Positions 1 through 7,354 are shown, counted from the stretch's first letter. The stretch is DNA of 11,281 nt from Candidatus Gallibacteroides avistercoris (GCA_018714665.1 DVNA01000089.1:1-11281), one strand, 5' to 3'. Numbers and translations are program-made. The notes: generated by a model not told the origin, from the letters alone.

Positions 1-38
1 ACTGGATTTTTTATTGCGAAATTGATGATACTTCTCAT
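1..38 (-). CDS. RND efflux pump inner-membrane permease (AcrB/HAE1 type), N-terminal fragment
   Basis: Only the first 12 codons and two bases of the next lie in the window; the gene continues past the left edge. They read MRSIINFAIKNP, and the next codon begins GT, as for valine. A short cytoplasmic start ending in a (K/R)NP-V/hydrophobic turn is the characteristic beginning of AcrB-family RND pumps, just before the first membrane helix. The ATG lies 41 nt downstream of the stop of the adaptor gene, in the same direction, which is the usual partner order for an RND pump. By family knowledge it would be a proton-driven trimer of about 1,000 residues that takes substrates from the periplasm or inner membrane and passes them through the adaptor to the TolC channel. 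The call rests on the short N-terminal match plus context; the substrate cannot be inferred. Confidence 0.8.
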   Translation of the reverse strand, partial: MRSIINFAIKNP

Positions 39-79
39 GTCTTATTCTATAATCGGAGAAGAAGAGTGTAATCTTCTAT

Positions 80-1132
80 CTATTTTTGCACTTTAACTTT
101 ACTTTCGTTCCGTAAGGTTTCAAATCCTCGGGTTACCAGATTGTCGTTTACTTTCAAACCTTCCAATACTTCGATATTGTCATTGTCTTCCAATCCGGTT
201 TTGATATCCCGCATAATAGCCGTATTTTTTTCTACGATATAGACGAATTTGCGGTTTCTGTTAGATAAGACGACATCTTTGGGGATGACGATGGTACTGT
301 CTGCATGATCTACGATGATATCTGCTTTTACGAACATACCCGGATGTAGTAATAATTTGTTGTTATTTATCCACAATTTCCCTTGGAAAGTACGTGTTTC
401 CGTACTGATTTCGGGAGAGAGTTCTCCGATCGTTCCGTCAATCGTGTCGTACGGTAAAGTATAGTGGGTGATAAGCACCTTTTGATTGGGTTTAACCTCG
501 TTGATCGAACTTTCGGGAAGGTTAATTTCCATATACATTTTCGAGTAATCCATGATTTTTACCATAGAACTTCCCGATTCGATACGGGCTTTCGAGGTAT
601 AATGGGGCAGGGCCGTGATAATTCCGTCGAAAGGAGCAGTAATCGACATCCGGTCTAATTGTATCTGTGCCGTTTCATAATTTTGGCGGGCTGTTTCTAC
701 GCTAACCTCGGAGTTGCGTACATCTTTTAATGTAACGCCTCCTTTTTCATACAGCGATTTTTGGCTTTGCAACTCTTGTTCGGCGATATCCAGGTTGATT
801 TTTTTTACATCTACCGACAAGCTGTTTTCATACTCCTTGTCTTCTATCTTGATAATGCATTGTCCGGCTTTTACCTTGTCTCCCAATTTAAAAGGTCTTC
901 CGGTGGCCGGGTTTGTCTGCAACCGGTACATACCGGCTGTTTCTGTCTTTATTTCCGTTTCGGAAATAGGCAAAGCAGTACCTGTGGTGTTGATGTACTT
1001 GCTGATCGAGCCCAGCTTCAATTCTGTTACCGATACCGGGGCTGCTGTTTCTGCCTGATTGTTTGTTTGATTGTCGCTGCAACTTGCAGTTACGAATAAT
1101 AGAGCAATGGGAAGATAATTATAGTATTTCAT
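80..1132 (-). CDS. RND efflux periplasmic adaptor lipoprotein (membrane fusion protein, AcrA/MexA type)
   Basis: This 350-residue protein is a typical membrane fusion protein, which bridges an inner-membrane pump and a TolC channel. It opens with a short hydrophobic signal and a probable lipidation cysteine at residue 18 (VTASC; the T at -3 is not ideal), so it is likely anchored by lipid. A split lipoyl-like domain follows (about 63-98 and 160-195; the second half starts with the conserved ITAPFDG at 164-170). Between the halves is an alpha-helical coiled-coil hairpin (about 100-158). After it come a beta-barrel domain (about 198-275, with the typical LHPGMFVKA at 262-270) and a membrane-proximal domain (about 280-348, starting IVIPKDVV). 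The hairpin is short, as in many Bacteroidota adaptors. It lies 49 nt after the TolC-like gene and 41 nt before the RND pump start, so it is probably co-transcribed with both. Substrate unknown. Confidence 0.93.
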   Translation of the reverse strand: MKYYNYLPIALLFVTASCSDNQTNNQAETAAPVSVTELKLGSISKYINTTGTALPISETEIKTETAGMYRLQTNPATGRPFKLGDKVKAGQCIIKIEDKEYENSLSVDVKKINLDIAEQELQSQKSLYEKGGVTLKDVRNSEVSVETARQNYETAQIQLDRMSITAPFDGIITALPHYTSKARIESGSSMVKIMDYSKMYMEINLPESSINEVKPNQKVLITHYTLPYDTIDGTIGELSPEISTETRTFQGKLWINNNKLLLHPGMFVKADIIVDHADSTIVIPKDVVLSNRNRKFVYIVEKNTAIMRDIKTGLEDNDNIEVLEGLKVNDNLVTRGFETLRNESKVKVQK

Positions 1133-1181
1133 AAGTGTGAATTTTTTCTGTTTTTTAGGTTTATTTGATCTCTAAACTTTA

Positions 1182-2684
1182 TTATTTTCTGGTATGAGTT
1201 TTTATCGCCTCGCTGTTGATAGGAGTAATGGCTGTATTGGTTTCAAAGTTATAAAGTGTGAGAATTTTCAAGTTCAGCAATTCTATTTTATAATTGATCA
1301 GCGATTGTGCGTACGACATTTTTTGGCTAGATAACTGGTTCTGGAATTGGCTCATATCCATACCCGTGATTGTCCCATTACGATATTTTTCTGCATTCAG
1401 CTCGTAAGTGTGTTGTGCATTTTGCACACTTTGGCGGGCTATTTCGATTTCTGCCACTAAGTTATCCAGACTACGACAGGTTTGGCGAATCTCAATCTGA
1501 ATATCTTTGATTTCTTCTTCCGCTTCCAATTGGTTCAATTGGATACTTTTTTCCTGTGCTTTTACCCGTTTCTTATTGGCTCCCCAGTCGAAAATGGGAA
1601 CATTGAAACTAACTTCTACGCTGGGGCTGTTGGTCGGGTTTTTATAAATGTTTCCGAACTCTTCGTTATCGCCCATGACCCCGAGCGACAGATTTATGTT
1701 TCCACTGAATTCGTTTTGTGCTTTGGTTCGGATAAGTTGGAATTCAAGCAAGTCGGTTTGGATTTCTCTCTGACGGAGCTCCAAACGGGTGTTCAGTGCA
1801 TTTTCAACGGCTTTATCGACATCTATTTTGACGGTTTTAACAGAATCTATTTGTGCGATGGTCGAAATCTCTTCTTCCAGCGGCATCCCCAAGATCTTTT
1901 TTAAATTGTCTTTGGCATTTTCCAATGAAACGATGCGGTTGTTTACCGTCGAGCGGGCAGAAGCGAGATTCAGTTCAGCCTGAAACAGCTCTTCTCTCGC
2001 AAGTAAATCGGCATCGACTTTATCTTTTATGATTTGGTAGTTTTGTTCTGCATTGGCCAATTCATCCCGGCTGATTTGTAAATTGTCCTGTGCCGTATAT
2101 ACAGCGTAAAATTGGCTGGTGATAGACCGTTCGAGGTTCAGGCGTTGCAGGGCATAACTGATATACATGTTTTCGTAATCGTATTCCAACTCTTCCAACT
2201 CCATTTTTTGGGAATTGTAGGTAAAGATGGGTTGGGACAACTGTAATCGGAGTGTGTTACTGAATGCTTTGTTGGTGGTAGTACCTCCGGCTGTTGTTGA
2301 TTCGTTGTTTTGCCATCCGAATGTATTGATCAACGACAGGGTTGCATTGGTCCAGATAATAGGTTGTTCTATCCGGAATGTACCGGATGTGTTGAATATT
2401 TTGTTCGTGTACCATTGTGATACGCGTTGGTCGAAACTACGTGTCTGTGTATAGCTGATTGGATTCAGACTCAGTGAAAATTGTGATTTCAAAGAGGCCT
2501 TTTGTGCCAATAACAATAATTCGGATCGTTCCAAATTATAGAGTGAAGTCCTTAATTCCGGACTGTTTGTTTCGGCAATTTCTAACGCTCTCTCTATGGT
2601 CAACACCGTTTGTGACGATGTTGAAAAAGAGGTGGCCATAAAAAATACGGCGGCCATTGCTAAGCTCCTGTTCATTCTTCTCAT
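1182..2684 (-). CDS. TolC-family outer-membrane efflux protein
   Basis: A 500-residue outer-membrane channel subunit that would assemble as a trimer and give the pump an exit through the outer membrane. It starts with a basic, hydrophobic signal peptide (about residues 1-25) and has two outer-membrane-efflux repeats (about 28-265 and 287-478). Each has a beta-strand pair flanked by long helices rich in E, Q, L, A and N. The strand motifs LSQPIFTYNSQK (149-160) and FNVPIFDWGANKKR (360-373) are the diagnostic places, the second carrying the usual FDWG. Length fits the family. It follows the large permease gene by 42 nt and precedes the adaptor by 49 nt. The first ATG is used here, but an AAAAGGG sequence abuts it and is better spaced for the ATG at codon 4 (2675), so the protein may be 497 residues. 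Confidence 0.93.
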   Translation of the reverse strand: MRRMNRSLAMAAVFFMATSFSTSSQTVLTIERALEIAETNSPELRTSLYNLERSELLLLAQKASLKSQFSLSLNPISYTQTRSFDQRVSQWYTNKIFNTSGTFRIEQPIIWTNATLSLINTFGWQNNESTTAGGTTTNKAFSNTLRLQLSQPIFTYNSQKMELEELEYDYENMYISYALQRLNLERSITSQFYAVYTAQDNLQISRDELANAEQNYQIIKDKVDADLLAREELFQAELNLASARSTVNNRIVSLENAKDNLKKILGMPLEEEISTIAQIDSVKTVKIDVDKAVENALNTRLELRQREIQTDLLEFQLIRTKAQNEFSGNINLSLGVMGDNEEFGNIYKNPTNSPSVEVSFNVPIFDWGANKKRVKAQEKSIQLNQLEAEEEIKDIQIEIRQTCRSLDNLVAEIEIARQSVQNAQHTYELNAEKYRNGTITGMDMSQFQNQLSSQKMSYAQSLINYKIELLNLKILTLYNFETNTAITPINSEAIKTHTRK

Positions 2685-2691
2685 CCCTTTT
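2685..2691 (-). promoter_or_regulatory. Possible ribosome binding site for the TolC-family gene
   Basis: AAAAGGG on the minus strand touches the first ATG (2684) but lies 9 nt before a second in-frame ATG at 2675, which is a normal Shine-Dalgarno distance. Both starts leave a workable signal peptide. This phylum often starts translation without a Shine-Dalgarno sequence, so the site is suggestive only. Confidence 0.35.
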
Positions 2692-2726
2692 CTTTGGTAT
2701 TTATGTGTTTAATTATTTTTCTTGTT

Positions 2727-5700
2727 TTATCGTTTAACGAATTTTACGGCATCGGCCGTTACTTTTTGTACATTTGTGTCGTTAGACAATATCACTTTTA
2801 CGGTATCTGTGGTAAAATTGTATGTTCCTAATTTTTCCCACCCGGCTTGCGCTCTTCGCAGGTCAAGGATAGCGTCTTCTGTTTCATCGTTATATTCTAT
2901 CTGGAATTTGTATTCCATTTCATGTCCTCTGCCTCTCGGACCTCCTCTGGGGCCAGGTCCTCCCCAACGTATTTCATCTGGTAATGTCACGTAGTAGTAT
3001 ATGTCGTAATCACCTTTCTCAGGAAGAGGTACTGTCCATGTCGCGGTTTGTCCCCCTCCGTTTTTAATAACATAGGCTGACCGGATGGAGGTACCATAAT
3101 AGGCCTCGTTGGTAGTGGCAGTCCACCGGATGGGAGGGCGCCAGTCAATCCCTTGATATTTGAAATCGTCTTCGGTCGATTGATTGATCCAAAGAGGAAT
3201 CAATCCGGTAATATTCGGTTTTGATAAGGAGAAGAGTTGTTCATCTTCATTATCCACGATAATCTCTCCCGGAGAGGAGAATATGTCATTGGATACCACG
3301 GTTACGCTGTTGGGTTCAATGTAGTTTTTGTTGATTTGCGGAATATCGTTTACATATTGTTGTACAACTCTGGGTAAATTTTTAGAGAGTATGGTGTTGA
3401 TATTGATGTTCCGCGGAGCTTCGTCATAATTGGCTACAATCCGCTTGGTTTCATGCGGGTTGAAGGGAATGATTCGCTTGGCCTGTTCATCTTCGGGTAC
3501 AGCTTGTTGCGAGGATGTATTCAGGTTCAATATTTCGAGCCGTATCAACCCCGGATAATCAGATATATTGCTGATGTTCAGAACTAATTGATAAACATCT
3601 TCTTCCCGGCCGGTGATTTGTGTAACCGTCGGCGTTCCGATAATGTATTCGGGTAATGTGGCAGGAGAGGTCCAGTTGTCGATGATCGGGTGCAAATCCG
3701 TTTCTCCCAGGCTCCCTAATGTGTCGAGGAGCGATTCGAAGTTCATGTTCTCAAATTCGTGTCTTTTGAGAATACTGAATAGCGAGTCTCGGAAAACAGT
3801 TGTTCCTAATTTCATCTCTGCATAGGCAAACAGTTCGTTGGCCTTTACACCGATAATGGCATCGATGATGTCGCGGTGCTCTTCGTCTGAGAGCAGGTCC
3901 TTGAAGGAGGCTTCTTGTAACAACAGTACGGCTTTTTCGCTGTCGCTGAGGCCGTTTACTTCGCGTAACCAGGCATTGTTTTCTGTTTCGCTTTGTAAAT
4001 ATATCTCTATCAGTCTGTTGGCAACAGGCCATTGGGTAGAGAACGTGTTGTATTTAAAATTGTATAGTTCCGGATAAATAAAGTAAGGGTTGGCCGTAGT
4101 CTCTATGCTGGTTTTCCCTAATTTGCCTCGTGAAAAACTGAAATCTCCTTCGGTGCGTCTGAATAACCAGAAAATGTTATATAAAGTATTCATTTGGGCA
4201 TCCAGATCTGATATGCTACTGTTTCCCCCTCGTCCGGGGCCTCTCATCATACTGAATCTTTTTTGATCTTCTATTTGTTGTGCCACATTGAAACTCCATT
4301 GGTTAAAACCTTTTTCGGGTATCAGTACCATTTCGGGTTGAACCACCTCTTGTGCCTGGGTCCAGGTACGGTTGAAGGTGAAAAACTGTCCGGGTATCTC
4401 TACCATGGAAAATCTGTTGAACGGATATTCGAGGTTGTATATTCGTTCAATATCGTCTTTCATGTTCCGTACGATGAACGAGAGTGTGTCCATGACCGAG
4501 TCGAAATGGGCAGAGAAATAGTCGTGTCCCTCTATGTGCCAGATATTGTAGTCGATGCTGTCGATACGGATGGATTTGTTTTCGTACTTCCCGATGAGCA
4601 GAGATAGCGATTGTAGCGGATATTCCGGTTCAAAGCGGAATATTCCGTCATCCCCTTTTTGCGGTTGCCCTTGCGATAAGGCAACCAGGTTATTAAGAGG
4701 CGTGACGTTTAATTTGAAATTTGAGAAATAGGTCTGCTGCCAGTCCGGACTCTGGTTGCTGTATGATACACCGGGACGGGGATACCAATAGGTTTCGGGG
4801 GTATATAACAGAAAATCTTTTTGTTGGAAGACATATTTTTGTCCCGTATTGTAGGTTTGTAACCCTCTGTTACTGACTATCTGCAACATTCGGTCTTCTT
4901 GGGGAATGTCCAGGTAACAGAGCCTTTCGTCTATATTCCCTGCGTAGTTTATTTGTAAGGAGAGCGGTTCATTCTGTTCATATTCTCTGCCGAAATCGAC
5001 GATCAGCACCTGTTCTTTCCGTGTAAACGGTACATCTTTACCTTCTACGGTTATGTTTTTTATTTTCATACCCGGGTTCAGGCAAAACGTATATTGGGAT
5101 GATTTTTCCAATGCTTTCCCTTCGATAGTAGCGCTTACATCGATACCTTCTTCCAGTTGCTTGACATTTAATACACACGTGTCTATAACGATTTTAGGCG
5201 TATGTACATATTGGTTATTCAGTTCGATACACTGGGCTCTGTAATCTTCGTTTTTCAGAAATTTGTTCGTATGTTTGAAAGCTAAATATCCACCTAAAAT
5301 AAAAAATACCGTTCCTACTACCATCCAGGGGTAGTGGCTGTGTTTGGCATTGGGGAGTCTTCGGAACAAGGCTATGGTGAAGAACGTAAATCCCAGTCCG
5401 AAGAACAGGTAGATGAGCCGGTGGTTAATAATGGTTTTTACATCCACCATACCGACGATGGTCGATTTAAACATCGGCAGGCTGAATGCCATATAATCGA
5501 ACAGGTAATAAAATGCGTCTTTGATATAAAAAACCGTCAGTCCGATGTATCCTAGTAACAGGATGAAAGTGAGCGCCTGGTTGCTGACGGTCAGCATCAG
5601 GAAGATGGCCAAACCTAAGATAAAGACCATAGTCGGAATGCTGATTAACAGGAAATAGTATAAGTAGGAGGCCCAATCAACGCTCATGCCCTTGGACAGA

Positions 5701-6092
5701 CCGATGTAATTGAATACGATGGTCAAGGCAATGATCATCAGATTGAGTACGAAAAATACGCGTAAGTTTCCCCATATCTTACCCAATACGTATTCGGCAT
5801 TACTTAGAGGACGGACATAAAATACTTCGGAGGTATCCAGTTTTTTGTCCCTTTTTAAGAACTCGGAAGAGAGGAATATGGCAATGACGGCTTGTCCTAC
5901 ATTCAAAAATAGAAGAATGGTATAAGGCAGGTTGGCCGGTACGGCAATGACACTCCATTCTTGTATTGCCACAAAGTTGAAAAAACCAAGAATAAGGAGC
6001 GCCAATACGGCAAACACCCTGAAAAACCAACTGCGTAACAATAATGTACTTTCGTATTTAGCGACAGATTGTATATTTCTTAGAAATTGCAT
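2727..6092 (-). CDS. ABC-2 type permease fused to a degenerate M1-peptidase-like region and a golvesin-type C-terminal domain
   Basis: A composite protein of 1,121 residues. Residues 1-272 are an ABC-2 permease with about seven hydrophobic helices (near 22-43, 56-75, 109-130, 143-168, 173-190, 224-244 and 256-272). An odd number of helices with the N terminus inside puts the remaining 850 residues outside the cytoplasm. Residues about 300-815 resemble the M1 aminopeptidase fold: a beta-rich N part, then VEIPGQF (564-570) where M1 enzymes have their GxMEN loop, PEMVLIPE (586-593), and a helical tail ending in a DLHPIIDNW segment (799-807). No HExxH zinc motif follows, so catalysis is unlikely. 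Residues about 975-1121 match the golvesin/xanthan-lyase CBD-like pattern: AYYG, ATWTVPLPEKGDYDIYYYV, GWEKLGTYNF and a final ADAVKF. The ATPase gene ends 8 nt upstream and the TolC-like gene starts 42 nt downstream. The cargo is unknown. Confidence 0.85.
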   Translation of the reverse strand: MQFLRNIQSVAKYESTLLLRSWFFRVFAVLALLILGFFNFVAIQEWSVIAVPANLPYTILLFLNVGQAVIAIFLSSEFLKRDKKLDTSEVFYVRPLSNAEYVLGKIWGNLRVFFVLNLMIIALTIVFNYIGLSKGMSVDWASYLYYFLLISIPTMVFILGLAIFLMLTVSNQALTFILLLGYIGLTVFYIKDAFYYLFDYMAFSLPMFKSTIVGMVDVKTIINHRLIYLFFGLGFTFFTIALFRRLPNAKHSHYPWMVVGTVFFILGGYLAFKHTNKFLKNEDYRAQCIELNNQYVHTPKIVIDTCVLNVKQLEEGIDVSATIEGKALEKSSQYTFCLNPGMKIKNITVEGKDVPFTRKEQVLIVDFGREYEQNEPLSLQINYAGNIDERLCYLDIPQEDRMLQIVSNRGLQTYNTGQKYVFQQKDFLLYTPETYWYPRPGVSYSNQSPDWQQTYFSNFKLNVTPLNNLVALSQGQPQKGDDGIFRFEPEYPLQSLSLLIGKYENKSIRIDSIDYNIWHIEGHDYFSAHFDSVMDTLSFIVRNMKDDIERIYNLEYPFNRFSMVEIPGQFFTFNRTWTQAQEVVQPEMVLIPEKGFNQWSFNVAQQIEDQKRFSMMRGPGRGGNSSISDLDAQMNTLYNIFWLFRRTEGDFSFSRGKLGKTSIETTANPYFIYPELYNFKYNTFSTQWPVANRLIEIYLQSETENNAWLREVNGLSDSEKAVLLLQEASFKDLLSDEEHRDIIDAIIGVKANELFAYAEMKLGTTVFRDSLFSILKRHEFENMNFESLLDTLGSLGETDLHPIIDNWTSPATLPEYIIGTPTVTQITGREEDVYQLVLNISNISDYPGLIRLEILNLNTSSQQAVPEDEQAKRIIPFNPHETKRIVANYDEAPRNININTILSKNLPRVVQQYVNDIPQINKNYIEPNSVTVVSNDIFSSPGEIIVDNEDEQLFSLSKPNITGLIPLWINQSTEDDFKYQGIDWRPPIRWTATTNEAYYGTSIRSAYVIKNGGGQTATWTVPLPEKGDYDIYYYVTLPDEIRWGGPGPRGGPRGRGHEMEYKFQIEYNDETEDAILDLRRAQAGWEKLGTYNFTTDTVKVILSNDTNVQKVTADAVKFVKR

Positions 6093-6100
6093 AATGTTGT

Positions 6101-6994
6101 TTAGTCGTTAGTCCAAAGATCCAAATGATGTTCCATATAGTAAACGTAGGCGTGTTCCAAATTGGGGGGGAACGGTTCTGCATCGTATCCCTCTATTTGG
6201 TCGGCTACGACCTGGATTTCCCAATCCAGTCCCATCGGAATGGTGGATATAACCGGGTATTTTTCATTGATATCCCGGTATTGTTCGTTGTTTACGCGTA
6301 ACCGCCATACTTTCCCCTCTGTCATCTTCAACATATCTTCGGGGGATCCTACGAATGAAATTTGGCCTTTGTTAAGCAATGCCATGTCTTTACAAGTACT
6401 GGATATGTCGCCTACAATGTGGGTAGATAGGATAATGGTAACATCGTGTGCACTTACTTCCGAAAGCAGATTTCGGAACCGAATCCGTTCTTCGGGGTCC
6501 AGTCCCGTAGTAGGTTCGTCCACAATGATTACTTTGGGGTTATGTATCAGCGCCTGGGCGATACCCAAACGCCGTTTCATCCCCCCGGAGAGTTTGCTGG
6601 CGTATCGTTCGCGTACGTCGAAAAGGCCTACCTCTTCGAGCATCTTGTCCACGGCATCTTTTCTTTGTCGGGTATTGTTCATGCCTGATAACCGGGCCGC
6701 ATAATCTAAAAATTCGTACACCTTGTATTTAGCAAAAAAACGGAAGTCCTGGGGTAAATAACCCAATACGCGACGTACCTCCTTACGTTGTTTCAAAATA
6801 TCGTAACCATATACATCGATTTCCCCCGATGTCGGTTCCATCAATGCAACCAAGATACGCATCAGCGTCGATTTCCCTGCTCCGTTAGGACCTAATAAAC
6901 CGAACATTCCCGGCGGAATGACTAAATTAATGTCTTTTAATGCATGGTGTCCGTTGGGATAGACCTTATTCAGATTTTTAATTGTAATGCTCAT
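6101..6994 (-). CDS. ABC transporter ATP-binding protein (NatA/CcmA-type, partner of the ABC-2 permease)
   Basis: The 297-residue cytoplasmic ATPase that would drive the adjacent permease. All nucleotide-binding motifs are intact: Walker A GPNGAGKST (35-43), Q-loop glutamine 82 in YLPQDF, signature LSGGM (135-139), Walker B VIIVDEP with catalytic glutamate 160, D-loop GLDP (164-167), and switch histidine 192 in LSTH. Residues about 220-297 are a C-terminal extension, common in ATPases of ABC-2 exporters. It is the first gene of the export operon: 360 bp of AT-rich DNA lies upstream and only 8 nt separates its stop from the permease ATG, so the two products are very probably one complex. A run of seven C on the coding strand (6164-6170) sits in the codons for residues 274-276. 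It resembles ATPases for drug, sodium, lipid or polysaccharide export; the sequence does not choose between these. Confidence 0.95.
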   Translation of the reverse strand: MSITIKNLNKVYPNGHHALKDINLVIPPGMFGLLGPNGAGKSTLMRILVALMEPTSGEIDVYGYDILKQRKEVRRVLGYLPQDFRFFAKYKVYEFLDYAARLSGMNNTRQRKDAVDKMLEEVGLFDVRERYASKLSGGMKRRLGIAQALIHNPKVIIVDEPTTGLDPEERIRFRNLLSEVSAHDVTIILSTHIVGDISSTCKDMALLNKGQISFVGSPEDMLKMTEGKVWRLRVNNEQYRDINEKYPVISTIPMGLDWEIQVVADQIEGYDAEPFPPNLEHAYVYYMEHHLDLWTND

Positions 6995-7072
6995 ACTTTG
7001 ACAGCCTTGTGATAAGTGGCAGTAAAAATAAATATAAATGTGTTATGGATTGTGCTAAAATGGTTAAGAAAA

Positions 7073-7100
7073 GATAATTCCAGATTCATTAAAAATTATC
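7073..7100. repeat. Inverted repeat in the putative leader of the export operon
   Basis: GATAATT (7073-7079) and AATTATC (7094-7100) are a perfect 7-bp inverted repeat separated by 14 nt. It lies in the presumed 5' untranslated leader of the ABC ATPase transcript, about 80-105 nt before the ATG. The stem would be AU-rich and weak as RNA; as DNA it could be a two-half-site operator. Chance occurrence is possible in such AT-rich sequence. Confidence 0.35.
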
Positions 7101-7133
7101 CGGAGTTTTTTTCTCTCTTTTTCTGAATAATCC

Positions 7134-7164
7134 CAAAGTTATTGTCTCTTATCATTATTGCATT
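7134..7164 (-). promoter_or_regulatory. Candidate Bacteroides-type promoter of the export operon
   Basis: On the minus strand TAACTTTG (7141-7134) fits the Bacteroidota -7 consensus TAnnTTTG. It is the only such match in the 360-bp gap. Nineteen bp upstream the -33 position (7164-7161) reads AATG, sharing only the last two bases with TTTG, so the promoter would be weak or dependent on an activator. Transcription would start near 7127, leaving a leader of about 130 nt before the ATPase ATG. Confidence 0.45.
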
Positions 7165-7198
7165 ATATTTTATTATCATAGTTTATCGTTATCATTAT
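7149..7198. repeat. Cluster of TTATC repeats upstream of the export-operon promoter
   Basis: The plus strand has TTATC at 7149, 7173, 7183 and 7189. Two copies are extended to the identical 10-mer TTATCATTAT (7149-7158 and 7189-7198), exactly 40 bp apart, close to four helical turns. The cluster lies over and upstream of the -33 position of the candidate promoter, which is where an activator or repressor would bind. The protein that might bind is unknown. Confidence 0.45.
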
Positions 7199-7354
7199 AC
7201 CTTTATAAAAATGCGTTTTTGATTTCCACCTTTTTTAGGTAAAAAAATTGTTTTGCTTGTTAGACGAAGTTGAAATATAAAGGTTTCATTGGTATATTTC
7301 TTTTTAATTCTTTTTAAGAGATACTGGAAACTTTTTCTTCGGTTTCTGACTCTG

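Larger units (their letters stand above)
6995..7354 (-). other. AT-rich intergenic region upstream of the export operon
   Basis: This 360-bp gap between two minus-strand genes has no convincing gene. It must contain the end of the transcript of the glycosidase gene and the start of the export operon. I found no good intrinsic terminator after 7355: the best hairpin there is a 5-bp GAAAC/GTTTC stem with no U run. The operon side holds one Bacteroides-like -7 element, a cluster of TTATC/GATAA pentamers and an imperfectly explained inverted repeat, listed separately. Confidence 0.7.

Noticed and set aside
464..1099. Several plus-strand reading frames of 60-140 codons opposite the adaptor and similar ones opposite the other minus-strand genes.
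   Set aside because: They are antisense shadows of well-supported genes, without family features or their own start signals.
3739..3765. HEFEN at residues 778-782 of the large permease, looking like an HExxH zinc motif with the last histidine changed.
   Set aside because: It lies over 200 residues after the GxMEN-like loop, in the segment that matches the helical C-terminal end of M1 proteins, so it cannot be the remnant of the catalytic helix.
7225..7250. Short palindrome around AGGT/ACCT in an A/T run within the intergenic region.
   Set aside because: Only four base pairs with a homopolymer loop, expected by chance in such sequence.
7321..7354. A GAAAC/GTTTC stem just after the glycosidase stop as a terminator.
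   Set aside because: Five base pairs, a 10-nt loop and no run of U following; too weak to call.
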